The position numbers were made by a program, and so were the translations under genes. A stretch of DNA of 64,000 nucleotides from Candidatus Saccharimonadota bacterium (GTDB taxonomy: Bacteria > Patescibacteriota > Saccharimonadia > Saccharimonadales > Saccharimonadaceae): contig JAFYLZ010000005.1 in assembly GCA_017556795.1 (NCBI GenBank), positions 1 through 64,000 on the forward strand, in the 5' to 3' direction. Below the pieces are notes generated by a model, which ran no database searches, was not told the origin of the DNA, and saw only the letters and a list, made by a program, of their open reading frames with translations. The first letter of the stretch is position 1, and each line of letters opens with the position of its first letter. Shown here in pieces: positions 11,695 to 19,189 of this stretch.

Positions 11695-12484
11695 AACTAT
11701 TCTTCCTTGAATATTTTACCATACTTTCATAAGCTTTTTCGGCAAGCTTGGCGCGGTTCTCGTCGTCCGAAAGTTTTGGATCTGGATAGAACGGGCCATC
11801 GACATAGACTGTCATATCTGGACGAGCCTGGCCTTTTTTCTTGGACTTATGATAAGTGGTAGTCATAGTGAAAATCGGAATGTTGTTGCGCACCGGATAG
11901 ACAAACGAGCGGTCGCCCTGCGGGAATTTGCGAATCTTGGTGGCGTATGGCCAAACGTGTGCTTCTGGATAAATCACTAAACAATTCTTTTGTTTTAAAC
12001 GATGGTCAATGGCGGCATGGAACTCGGCTTTTTGTTCCGGCGTGGAACCCAGTGGCATGATACCGAGATACGGTAAGAATTTGCCGATGCCCGGAATGTA
12101 TAAATTGGCCGGAATCGCAATCGTATAAATATGGCGGTCCGCCACAATGGCTGGCGAAAAGGCATCGTGAAATGGGTTGGTGTGGTTGGCGTAAATCACG
12201 TAGCCGGTTTTGCGAGCTTTTTTGAAGAGTTTGCGGTTCTCGACTTTCATATGCAGATAAAAACGTGCATAGAATCTAGCAAACAATTTAAACCCGCGAT
12301 ACAAAATCGCTGAGAAAAGTTTCACGAATGGATTTTTACGAATATATACATAGTCCGCCGGGAGCTCAACGCGGCCGGATTTTTCTTGTTCCTTGGTTTT
12401 GATTGGATCATCTTTTTCGGTTGAGTAATAAAAAATTCTTTCGGATTCTGGAAGGTCACCTTGAAACATTTTTGCTTTTGCCAT
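11651..12484 (-). CDS. PlsC-like 1-acylglycerol-3-phosphate acyltransferase family protein
   Basis: Acyltransferase-fold protein of 277 aa. The catalytic NHxxxxD box is present as NHTNPFHD near residue 100; the usual EGTR block appears as PEAHVW. One hydrophobic N-terminal segment suggests membrane association. Leaderless-type promoter: TAAGAT at 12491-12496, then 6 nt, then ATG. First gene of a pair with the GT8 enzyme. Could act in phospholipid or glycolipid acylation; the substrate is inferred from family only. Confidence 0.85.
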   Translation of the reverse strand: MAKAKMFQGDLPESERIFYYSTEKDDPIKTKEQEKSGRVELPADYVYIRKNPFVKLFSAILYRGFKLFARFYARFYLHMKVENRKLFKKARKTGYVIYANHTNPFHDAFSPAIVADRHIYTIAIPANLYIPGIGKFLPYLGIMPLGSTPEQKAEFHAAIDHRLKQKNCLVIYPEAHVWPYATKIRKFPQGDRSFVYPVRNNIPIFTMTTTYHKSKKKGQARPDMTVYVDGPFYPDPKLSDDENRAKLAEKAYESMVKYSRKNSYEYFQYRKKSDSQK

Positions 12485-12500
12485 ATTTCTATCTTATCAC
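12485..12500 (-). promoter_or_regulatory. Leaderless-type promoter of the acyltransferase gene
   Basis: Reading on the minus strand, TGATAAGAT (TAAGAT as -10) is followed by exactly 6 nt and then the ATG, so transcription should begin at the start codon. Confidence 0.6.
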
Positions 12501-12503
12501 GCT

Positions 12504-13736
12504 TTAGTTTAAAACGCCATGCGCGGCCGTGAAGGAATTTTCGTCGAGTTTTTTAAACGTGTAACCATGGTCTTTACCGTATTCGATAATTCGCTCAACC
12601 GCGTCAACCGAAAAACCTTTGATGTCATGCTGCAAAATTATCCAGTCTTTGTCTGGTGCTAAGCGGCTGGTCACGATATTGTAGACTTCGTCTGCGCTAG
12701 TGGCGCCGCCGGCGTCGCCCGAAGAAATGTTCCAGTCAAAATACGTGAAGCCTTTGTCTTTGACCTCGTCGACGAGCGTACTCATCAAGTGCGTGCCGCC
12801 GTCATATCTGCGACTAATGGTATTTGAGCTGCCGCCCGGGAAACGTAGCAAATGCGATTCCTGGCCAGTTACGTCTTTGACGCGCTGCTGAACCAAGTCT
12901 AGGTCAGCAAAGTACGTATCGGCGCTACGATAAATATCTGCATAGTCGTGCGAGAAAGAGTGCAAGCCGATGGCGTGGCCTTCGTCGTATTCGCGCCTCA
13001 GCACGTCGTTGTCGCCGCGGCCAGTCACAAAGAAAGTTGCCTTGACATTATGTTTTTCGAGAATGTCGAGCAATTCTTCCGTGTATGAACCAGGGCCGTC
13101 GTCAAAAGTTAGATAAATTACGCCAGTGTTAGTGGTGACATTGATGACGCGCTGCGCCGTGGTGGTGTTGCCGGATGAGTCGGTGGCCGTATATCTGATA
13201 ATGTATTCGCCGGCCGTAGTAGTGTCGTAATCGCCAGAAGTTTCTACGGCAATTTCACCGTCGCAATTATCCGTAGCGGTAGCAGCTGGCGCCGTAAAAT
13301 CGTGGTCGACCAAAACCGAATAAGTTTGGTCGCCATTCAAATTGATAACTGGTGCCGCCGTGTCGCTAATTTCGGCTGGCACAAAACGCGAAGCCTGGTG
13401 GCCGTCCGCATCGGCGACTTTAATAATGGCGCCACCAAGAGCTGGTTTGATTTCGGCCTGCTTGGTGATATCGCCGTCTTTATTATCAGTAACTTTAAAA
13501 TCAAAATTAAAAACTTTGCCGTTTGGGCACATCTTGACGTGCTTAACGGAGGTTTGGATTTGCGGAAGCTCCGCCGGGTCGACCGGAGCCGGTGAGGAAT
13601 CAATGTATGAGCGAATGAGAATAAGGCCAAAGCAAGTCGCGACCGCGAGTAAAATAATCGAGAATAAAATAAAGAGGGCGGCGCGCCCTTTCGAGTGCGT
13701 CCTGCGAACTGCTTTGTTTTGTTCCGCACTTTTCAT
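12504..13736 (-). CDS. Membrane-anchored polysaccharide deacetylase with Ig-like domains
   Basis: Carbohydrate esterase 4 (NodB homology) protein of 410 aa that likely deacetylates peptidoglycan or another GlcNAc polymer outside the membrane. Order: short basic cytoplasmic tail; membrane helix (about 18-42); two Ig/HYR-like domains (about 60-205; TDSSGNTTTAQRVI motif); NodB domain from about 207, with catalytic TFDDGPGSY, metal histidines in LHSFSHD, RFPGGSS and a late LQHD. AGAGAAG precedes the ATG. It lies 126 nt downstream of tRNA-Arg(UCU) with an imperfect tandem repeat between them and might be co-transcribed with it. Confidence 0.92.
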   Translation of the reverse strand: MKSAEQNKAVRRTHSKGRAALFILFSIILLAVATCFGLILIRSYIDSSPAPVDPAELPQIQTSVKHVKMCPNGKVFNFDFKVTDNKDGDITKQAEIKPALGGAIIKVADADGHQASRFVPAEISDTAAPVINLNGDQTYSVLVDHDFTAPAATATDNCDGEIAVETSGDYDTTTAGEYIIRYTATDSSGNTTTAQRVINVTTNTGVIYLTFDDGPGSYTEELLDILEKHNVKATFFVTGRGDNDVLRREYDEGHAIGLHSFSHDYADIYRSADTYFADLDLVQQRVKDVTGQESHLLRFPGGSSNTISRRYDGGTHLMSTLVDEVKDKGFTYFDWNISSGDAGGATSADEVYNIVTSRLAPDKDWIILQHDIKGFSVDAVERIIEYGKDHGYTFKKLDENSFTAAHGVLN

Positions 13737-13747
13737 AATACTTCTCT

Positions 13748-13835
13748 TGGTACGTCTTCCTTGCTCGCTAAGCTCGCAAGTTTGCCGTTCTCATGGTACG
13801 TCTTCCTCGCTCGCTAGGCTCGCGAGTTTGCCGTT
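13748..13835. repeat. Imperfect tandem repeat, about 43-46 bp unit, two copies
   Basis: Two copies begin TGGTACGTCTTCC at 13748 and 13794 and end TTTGCCGTTC. Each carries an inverted repeat, CTTGC/GCAAG in copy 1 and CTCGC/GCGAG in copy 2, so the paired bases changed together. TGGTA also matches the 3' end (TACCA) of the adjacent tRNA. Confidence 0.85.
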
Positions 13836-13864
13836 CCACGAACAAAACACTGTTTTGTTCGTGG
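13836..13864. repeat. Perfect 14-bp palindrome overlapping the tRNA CCA end
   Basis: CCACGAACAAAACA, one base, then its exact complement. Its right arm includes 13862-13864, the encoded CCA of tRNA-Arg(UCU). No T-run follows on the minus strand, so it is not a standard terminator. Confidence 0.85.
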
Positions 13865-13936
13865 TAGGGCAGGTTGGAATCGAACCAGCATTGTATCCTT
13901 AGAGGGGATATGTCCTATCCGTTGAACGACTGCCCC
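13862..13936 (-). tRNA. tRNA-Arg (TCT)
   Basis: Acceptor GGGGCAG pairs with CTGCCCT; anticodon stem TATCC with loop CCTCTAA gives UCU; encoded CCA. A TATAAT lies 13 nt upstream. The 3' CCA is part of a perfect palindrome. Confidence 0.93.
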
Positions 13937-13950
13937 GTACCATGGATATA

Positions 13951-15576
13951 TTATATCACGCGAGAAACTTCTTCCAAAGTGGTTTCGCCGCGTAGCGCAG
14001 CGATGACGCCCTTTTGTTCGAGCGTTAACATGCCGCCAGCACGAGCGGCTTTTTCGATTGCCGTAATATTGATATCTTTGATGTCGCCGCGAATAAAGGC
14101 TTGAATTTCTTCGGTAATAAATAGTTGTTCCATGATTGCCTTACGGCCATTGAAACCAAACGGAAATTCCTCGGTCTTGACCGGCTCGTAAAGCGTAATA
14201 TGATTCAGGTCGATTCCCCGCAATTTTTCAGCCGACACACCTTCGAGCACGGATTGAATATATTTGGCTTCGGCTGGCGTAGCTTCGCGAGCCTCTTTGT
14301 CGTCCGTCAATTTACGAACGAGGCGTTGAGCAATCACCAAGCGAATCGAGTTAGCAAAAATTGGGTTCGTACCAACCAAATCGATCATGCGTGCAAAAGC
14401 CGCAGCGGAAGAATTGGCGTGGAAGGAGCTAAGCACTAAGTGGCCGGTAATCGAAGCCTGAATAGCGGTCTTGGCGGTATCTGCATCACGAATCTCACCC
14501 ACCATCACGACATCTGGGTCGAGACGAAGCACCGAACGCAGGCCTTCGGCGAACGAGCCGCCGTCGTTGGTTTCGATTGGAATTTGCGAAATGCCAGTGA
14601 GGCCGTATTCGATTGGGTCCTCGAGCGTGATGATTTTGCGATCGGTCGTATTGAGGGCGTTGAGCATAGAATAAAGCGTGGTAGATTTACCAGAACCAGT
14701 TGGACCAACCATCAAAACGAGACCGCGTGGATGATAAATCACATCATTGATTTCTTTCATTTCGTCATCGTCAATGCCGAGATATTCGAGGTTAAGCAGA
14801 GATTCGTCAAAGTTAAACAAACGCAAGGTGGCGTCTTGGCCATAGAGCGTTGGGATAGACTCGACACGAATGTTCACTACATGCGAAGTACCGTCTTTGA
14901 AAATTTCCTTTTGCATGTGGCCAGACTGCGGTTTGTTGGCGGCGGTCGAGATGCTGGCGCGCGAGCCGAGCTCGCTCAAGATAATACGATAACGATCACG
15001 GTCGATAGTAGCGACCGGGTGGAGCATACCATCAACGCGCATACGAATACGAATTTCGGTGCGCATATTTTCGATATGGATATCCGAAGCGCCGAGTTTG
15101 TCGGCCTGGTCGATCAAGAAGTCAAAAATCTTTTCTGGCGAAACGTTGCTAAGAGTCTGGGAGACTTCGGCAATCGTTTCGGAATCGCCTTCGTCGGCGA
15201 TTTTAATATCATCATAAATAATTTCCTTTGGCGGATCGTAGCGCAGCATGAATACTTTGTAGGCGGACTGCGAAATCAGGAAGAAATCAACACGCTGGCC
15301 TTCGTCGTTATATTCTTTGCGCATGCGTTCGATGAGCTTGGCTGGCGTTTGGCTAGTCACCATAAACTGGAAACGGTCTTCACTAGATTCGGCTTTGTGT
15401 AAAGGAATAATGAAGTCGCGGTGCATTTGTTGCTTATCAAGCAAGCCGGAAACTAGCGGGATGGTTTCTTCGAAGTCACGAGTATCAAGATATGGCAAAA
15501 ACAGGATGCGCGCACGGTTCGCAGTGGCGCGTTCTTCGTTTTCACGACGCCTTATCTGAATGTCGTTCTCATCCAT
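13951..15576 (-). CDS. pilB: Type IV pilus assembly ATPase PilB (GspE family)
   Basis: Cytoplasmic hexameric ATPase that powers pilin polymerisation. The 541 aa contain an N-terminal MshEN/N1-like region, an N2 domain, Walker A GPTGSGKST near residue 290, the Asp box and Walker B (RLDPDVVMVGEIRD), and the His box. The C-terminal CxxC...CxxC zinc site found in most PilB/GspE proteins is absent. It stands alone, with no pilC or pilT beside it; a prepilin gene lies at 26887. The start is 7 nt downstream of TATAAT, so the mRNA should be nearly leaderless. Confidence 0.93.
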   Translation of the reverse strand: MDENDIQIRRRENEERATANRARILFLPYLDTRDFEETIPLVSGLLDKQQMHRDFIIPLHKAESSEDRFQFMVTSQTPAKLIERMRKEYNDEGQRVDFFLISQSAYKVFMLRYDPPKEIIYDDIKIADEGDSETIAEVSQTLSNVSPEKIFDFLIDQADKLGASDIHIENMRTEIRIRMRVDGMLHPVATIDRDRYRIILSELGSRASISTAANKPQSGHMQKEIFKDGTSHVVNIRVESIPTLYGQDATLRLFNFDESLLNLEYLGIDDDEMKEINDVIYHPRGLVLMVGPTGSGKSTTLYSMLNALNTTDRKIITLEDPIEYGLTGISQIPIETNDGGSFAEGLRSVLRLDPDVVMVGEIRDADTAKTAIQASITGHLVLSSFHANSSAAAFARMIDLVGTNPIFANSIRLVIAQRLVRKLTDDKEAREATPAEAKYIQSVLEGVSAEKLRGIDLNHITLYEPVKTEEFPFGFNGRKAIMEQLFITEEIQAFIRGDIKDINITAIEKAARAGGMLTLEQKGVIAALRGETTLEEVSRVI

Positions 15577-15634
15577 ACATATAATTATAGCATAAGCTTT
15601 TTTATTTTTTAATCTTTTATGCTATAATCCCGGT
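15577..15634. promoter_or_regulatory. Back-to-back promoters of pilB and the 34-aa gene
   Basis: TATGCTATAAT occurs on both strands, 12-bp inverted copies separated by an A/T-rich spacer. The minus copy ends 7 nt before the pilB ATG; the plus copy (TATAAT 15623-15628) ends 6 nt before the ATG at 15635. Confidence 0.75.
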
Positions 15635-15739
15635 ATGGCAAGAAAAGCAACTTCAAAACCTGTTGCAAAACAAAATCGCAACAATAATCACAAGCACAGC
15701 GACAAACGCAAACATTTGAATCTCAAAAACGGTCGCTAA
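15635..15739 (+). CDS. Small basic protein, 34 aa, unknown
   Basis: An ATG exactly 6 nt after TATGCTATAAT opens a 34-codon frame, MARKATSK...NLKNGR, closed by TAA and followed at once by a strong terminator. The product is rich in Lys, Arg, Asn and His with no hydrophobic stretch, so it is likely a nucleic-acid-binding or ribosome-associated peptide. Promoter, frame and terminator make up a complete transcription unit with almost no non-coding RNA. I do not recognise the family; an sRNA role is an alternative. Confidence 0.65.
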   Translation: MARKATSKPVAKQNRNNNHKHSDKRKHLNLKNGR

Positions 15740-15744
15740 AAATT

Positions 15745-15769
15745 AACCCCTCGCTGGGGTTGATTTTTT
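15745..15769 (+). terminator. Terminator of the 34-aa gene
   Basis: AACCCC-TCGCT-GGGGTT stem-loop followed by GATTTTTTG. Confidence 0.85.
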
Positions 15770-15790
15770 GTTTTGGGGCTAGAGCCCGCG

Positions 15791-15805
15791 TGCTATAATC
15801 GAACT
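15791..15805 (+). promoter_or_regulatory. Leaderless-type promoter of the pta-glmM-GNAT operon
   Basis: TGCTATAAT (TATAAT 15794-15799) is followed by 6 nt and the ATG at 15806. It excludes an upstream in-frame start at 15773. Confidence 0.7.
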
Positions 15806-16546
15806 ATGAAAATCGTCTTTCCCGAAATCAATAATACCACTATTACCGAAGCCGCTCGGCTCTGCCCGGAAATCGAGGCCGTGCCAGCTGCCAGCATGAC
15901 CGAAGCTTGCGAGATGCTCGAAAACAGCCAAGTGGACGGCATGATTGCCGGCATCGATACCACCACGCGTGACGTGCTTCTAGCTTGCAAAGATCGCCTT
16001 ACTCGTACTTCGAAATATTTTACGAGCTCATTCGTTCTCGAAAAAGACGGTCGCAATTTGATCGTAGCAGACGGCGGCGTTTGCAAACACCCGGATGCCG
16101 AAATGTTTTTTGAAATTATTATGCAAACTTACGAAACAGCGCGCAAAATTTTTCCTGAACCACGCATTGCTTTGCTTTCATTCTCGACGCTCGGCAGCGG
16201 TGGCAAAGACGCGACAATTGATGTAATTCATGAAGCGCTCGCCCGCGTACGCGCGGAGCGTCCAGAAATTATTATCGATGGCGAAATGCAACTCGATGCC
16301 GCAGTGAATCCAGAAGCCGCTACGAAAAAGGCGCCTGATTCCCCGGTGGCTGGCCGCGCCAATGTTTTGATTTGTCCGGATCTTAATTCTGGCAATATAT
16401 TATACAAGGGTCTCGAGCAGCTTGGCGGCTGGACGGTGGCTGGCCCAATTTTGCAAGGTTTTACTAAGCCGGTTGCGGATTTGTCACGCAACAGCGGTCT
16501 AGACGATATCGTTTTAACAATAAAAGTATTGGAGGAACTACAATGA
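15806..16546 (+). CDS. Phosphate acetyl/butyryl transferase family protein (Pta-like)
   Basis: PTA_PTB-fold enzyme interconverting acetyl-CoA and acetyl phosphate. At 246 aa it is shorter than standalone Pta (about 320-330), lacking part of the N-terminal region. Typical features: IAGIDTTTRDVL substrate loop, FSTLGSGGKD (family: FST-GSA), DGEMQLDAA and the NVLICPDLNSGN signature near residue 195, then GPILQG. Start chosen from the leaderless promoter. Ends in an ATGA overlap with glmM, so acetyl-CoA supply and amino-sugar synthesis may be coupled. Whether acetyl or another acyl group is used is open. Confidence 0.87.
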   Translation: MKIVFPEINNTTITEAARLCPEIEAVPAASMTEACEMLENSQVDGMIAGIDTTTRDVLLACKDRLTRTSKYFTSSFVLEKDGRNLIVADGGVCKHPDAEMFFEIIMQTYETARKIFPEPRIALLSFSTLGSGGKDATIDVIHEALARVRAERPEIIIDGEMQLDAAVNPEAATKKAPDSPVAGRANVLICPDLNSGNILYKGLEQLGGWTVAGPILQGFTKPVADLSRNSGLDDIVLTIKVLEELQ

Positions 16547-17862
16547 AATACTTTGGTACGGATGGTATCCGCAAGAAAGCCAATGAATTCACGCCGCACT
16601 TTATCAGGACGGTCGCAAAGGGCTTAGTAGATTACGCAGGAAATTCGAATATTAAAGTTTTGATTGGCGGCGATACGCGCGAATCAACCGAATGGATGAT
16701 CCGAGCTTTTGAAGAAGCTTTCGAAACGCTTGGCGTTGAATACGCATCAGTGGATGTTTTGCCGACTCCAGCAATCGGCTACGTTTTCTATTCTGCAGGT
16801 TTTGACTACGCGATCGACATTACCGCATCGCACAATCCTTACACGGACAACGGTATCAAGATTTTTGAACGCGGCGGCGAAACTTATCGCAAAATTTCCA
16901 ATGCCGGCGAAGCCGTGATTGAAGCTGCGATTGACGAGGATCAAGAATACGAAGTCGTAGCGGCTGAATTGCGCGAGAATTTGCACGACGAAGCGATCGA
17001 GCGTTACCTTGAGCATGTTTATAAATATGTTGGAGAGGTTGATTTTAAAGGCCTGCGCGTTGGCTTAGACTGTGCGAACGGCGCAATGAGCGTAATTAAT
17101 AAAACGGTTTTTGAAAAACTCGGCGCAGAAGTTTCATTAATCAACGTTGATGCGGAATTTGGCCAGGGTATTAATGCCGACTGTGGTAGTACGCATATTG
17201 AAGGTTTGGTGAAATTTGTCGTTGACAATCATTTAGATTTTGGCGCCGCATTCGATGGCGACGGCGATAGATGTTTGATGGTGGATGCTGATGGCGAAAT
17301 CGTCGACGGCGACCACATGACGGCAATTTTGGCCAAGCATCTTGGTTTGCCAGCGGCCGTCGTAACCGTTACTGCCAACCAAGGTTTACTCGAGTGGGGT
17401 AAAGAATCCGGCGTACATCTTGAGGTCGTGCCGGTAGGTGACCAACACGTTTCGGCCGGCATGCGCGAGAACAATATTGCGCTTGGTAGCGAGCAAAATG
17501 GCCACGTGACTTTGCCAGGTGAACCAACTGGTGATGGTATGTTAACTGCGCTTTCGATTGCTAAAGTCGTAGCCGAAACTGGCTCGAGCTTGCACGAACT
17601 AGCTAGCATCATTACCAAGATGCCACAGGTGGATTTGAACTTTGAAGCTGCTCCAGAAATGAAGGAGAAATTTAAGACCTCCGATGACGTGAAAAAAGTT
17701 TTGCTGGAATTCGAAGAAAAATTGCATGCAGTTAACGGTCGTTTGTTGGCTCGCCCAAGCGGTACCGAAAATCTGATTCGCTTAATGATGTGGGGCAACG
17801 ACGAAGCGGTGATCGCTGATTTAATTAAAGAGCTCGCTAACAAGCTAAAGGAGGTTCTATGA
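16543..17862 (+). CDS. glmM: Phosphoglucosamine mutase GlmM (phosphohexomutase family)
   Basis: Converts glucosamine-6-phosphate to glucosamine-1-phosphate for UDP-GlcNAc and peptidoglycan synthesis. The 439 aa match GlmM length. Seen: N-terminal YFGTDGIR, phosphoserine loop TASHNPYTDNGIK, metal loop DGDGDR near 242-247, sugar-binding GEPTGDG (family GE-SGH), and the C-terminal phosphate loop RPSGTENLIR. Overlaps pta and the GNAT gene by 4 nt (ATGA) on each side, so it is the middle gene of a tight three-gene operon. A PMM/PGM specificity cannot be fully excluded. Confidence 0.9.
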   Translation: MKYFGTDGIRKKANEFTPHFIRTVAKGLVDYAGNSNIKVLIGGDTRESTEWMIRAFEEAFETLGVEYASVDVLPTPAIGYVFYSAGFDYAIDITASHNPYTDNGIKIFERGGETYRKISNAGEAVIEAAIDEDQEYEVVAAELRENLHDEAIERYLEHVYKYVGEVDFKGLRVGLDCANGAMSVINKTVFEKLGAEVSLINVDAEFGQGINADCGSTHIEGLVKFVVDNHLDFGAAFDGDGDRCLMVDADGEIVDGDHMTAILAKHLGLPAAVVTVTANQGLLEWGKESGVHLEVVPVGDQHVSAGMRENNIALGSEQNGHVTLPGEPTGDGMLTALSIAKVVAETGSSLHELASIITKMPQVDLNFEAAPEMKEKFKTSDDVKKVLLEFEEKLHAVNGRLLARPSGTENLIRLMMWGNDEAVIADLIKELANKLKEVL

Positions 17863-18296
17863 TTGTAAAAAGAGTTACCGAATATTCGCCAGAACTCGCT
17901 CAGCGCGTGCGTGAACTCTTAATTCAGCTCTCGCGCAGCGGCAAAGACAAAGGCGAGATTTCCAAAGAATGGTTTGAAGACATTATTAATTCCCCGTGGC
18001 ACGAACTCTTGGTCGCCGAAGAGGATGGTCGTGTGATTGGTATGGCCGCACTTTCCGTAATGATGGGTCCGGGCATCAAAAAGAATGCTTACCTCGAAGA
18101 TTTCGTGGTAGATTCCGAATGTCGCACCGGCGGAGTCGGCTCAGCACTTTGGGACGAGATGCTCACATGGGGCCGCGAAAAAGGCTGCAAGCGTATGGAG
18201 TTTACTTGTGGCAATGGTCGCGAGGTCGCGCAGGCTTTTTACAAAAAGCACGGTGCCGAAGTCTACGATACGAATTTCTTTAGGATTGATTTATAA
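17859..18296 (+). CDS. GNAT-family N-acetyltransferase
   Basis: The 145-aa single GNAT domain uses acetyl-CoA. Visible: LLVAEEDGRVIGMAAL (beta strands 2-4), YLEDFVVDSECRTGGVGSALWDEM containing the R-x-G-G-x-G pyrophosphate-binding loop, and C-terminal AQAFYKKHGAEVYD. Third gene of the pta-glmM operon with an ATGA overlap. The context suggests an acetyl acceptor in the amino-sugar pathway, possibly glucosamine-1-phosphate, but the sequence alone does not show the substrate. Confidence 0.85.
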   Translation: MIVKRVTEYSPELAQRVRELLIQLSRSGKDKGEISKEWFEDIINSPWHELLVAEEDGRVIGMAALSVMMGPGIKKNAYLEDFVVDSECRTGGVGSALWDEMLTWGREKGCKRMEFTCGNGREVAQAFYKKHGAEVYDTNFFRIDL

Positions 18297-18300
18297 AAAC

Positions 18301-18333
18301 AAAAAACCGGCCTCGTAAATGGGCCGGTTTTTT
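18301..18333. terminator. Bidirectional terminator
   Basis: AAAAAACCGGCC and its complement form a 12-bp stem with A and T tails on either side, between convergent genes. Confidence 0.9.
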
Positions 18334-18339
18334 GAGGTT

Positions 18340-19119
18340 TTAGTAATCGGTGCCGGAGTAGTTGTAGATATCGGTCAAGATCGATTCTAGCTGATTGGTA
18401 GCATCGCTGAACCAGTTTTGCTCGTGTGCGTTGTTACCAGGAACCGTCAAATTATATTGTTCGCGCCAATCTTTGTCGAAGATCGAAACGTAGACTTCCT
18501 TGTCGCCATTAATCGTGCCGACATATTGACGATTTGAGGCGTCTGCCGGAATATATTCAAGGCCGTCGAAAATTTCAATCTCGGCAAGACCGAATTCATT
18601 GCCTTCTTTGGTTGCATAGCTTGGAACATCATCGCAGCTGCCACCCTCGAGACAGGTGTAGTACCAGATTGTGAGTCTGCGGGTGCCGCCGTAATCTTCT
18701 GAATATTTAAAATCTGTGACCTTGCCGCCCCAACCGTCAAGACGAATAAATACTTCTTCAAAGAGGAAGTACCAGGTAGCCTTGTCGGAATTTTCCGAGA
18801 AGGAGACTTTGCCATCATATTTTGGCAGTTCCTTTTTTGGTTCGGTCTTTGGCTCATCCTTTGGCTCTTCTTTTGGCTCGTCGTTGGTTGCGGTTTTACT
18901 AGAAGTAATAGTGCGACCAAGTAGGCTAATTGAGTTATCTACAAAGAATAGATAGCAAAGGCCTCCACAGCCAGCAATGGCAAAGATGGCCAAGATGATG
19001 GTTGCAACCTTCCATCCTGTGCCGCGTTTGACTTTTGCTTCACTCGCAGCTACCGGAGCGCTGACGGCTTGGATTTTGTCCTCGAGCGTTTCGGGTTTAG
19101 TTTCTGGTTTTTCGTTCAT
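18340..19119 (-). CDS. Single-pass membrane protein with exported domain, unknown
   Basis: The 259-aa protein has a cytoplasmic N-terminal tail (1-33), one membrane helix (about 36-60), a Lys/Glu/Asp/Pro repeat linker (DEPKEEPKDEPKTEPKKE), and a C-terminal domain (about 105-259) rich in aromatic and beta residues with a CLEGGSCDD pair of cysteines. No family recognised. It has a normal leader with AAGGAG before the ATG and is flanked by terminators on both sides, so it is monocistronic. Confidence 0.7.
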   Translation of the reverse strand: MNEKPETKPETLEDKIQAVSAPVAASEAKVKRGTGWKVATIILAIFAIAGCGGLCYLFFVDNSISLLGRTITSSKTATNDEPKEEPKDEPKTEPKKELPKYDGKVSFSENSDKATWYFLFEEVFIRLDGWGGKVTDFKYSEDYGGTRRLTIWYYTCLEGGSCDDVPSYATKEGNEFGLAEIEIFDGLEYIPADASNRQYVGTINGDKEVYVSIFDKDWREQYNLTVPGNNAHEQNWFSDATNQLESILTDIYNYSGTDY

Positions 19120-19160
19120 TTAAAAATACTCCTTATGGTTTTATTGTAGCATACTGACAA

Positions 19161-19189
19161 CAAAAACCCGCCAAACGGCGGGCTTTTTG
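19161..19189. terminator. Terminator downstream of the 1048-aa surface protein gene
   Basis: CCCGCC-AAAC-GGCGGG stem with flanking A and T tracts. Confidence 0.85.

Noticed and set aside
13836-13864. Palindrome after tRNA-Arg as a rho-independent terminator
   Set aside because: No T-run follows on the transcribed strand, and it includes the tRNA CCA; other tRNAs here have standard terminators.
14440-15402. 320-codon plus-strand frame opposite pilB
   Set aside because: Antisense shadow of a clear PilB gene; no family features, promoter or ribosome site.
16543-17862. Use of UGA as glycine (code 25)
   Set aside because: TGA ends genes precisely at ATGA overlaps and no conserved protein needs read-through, so code 11 holds.
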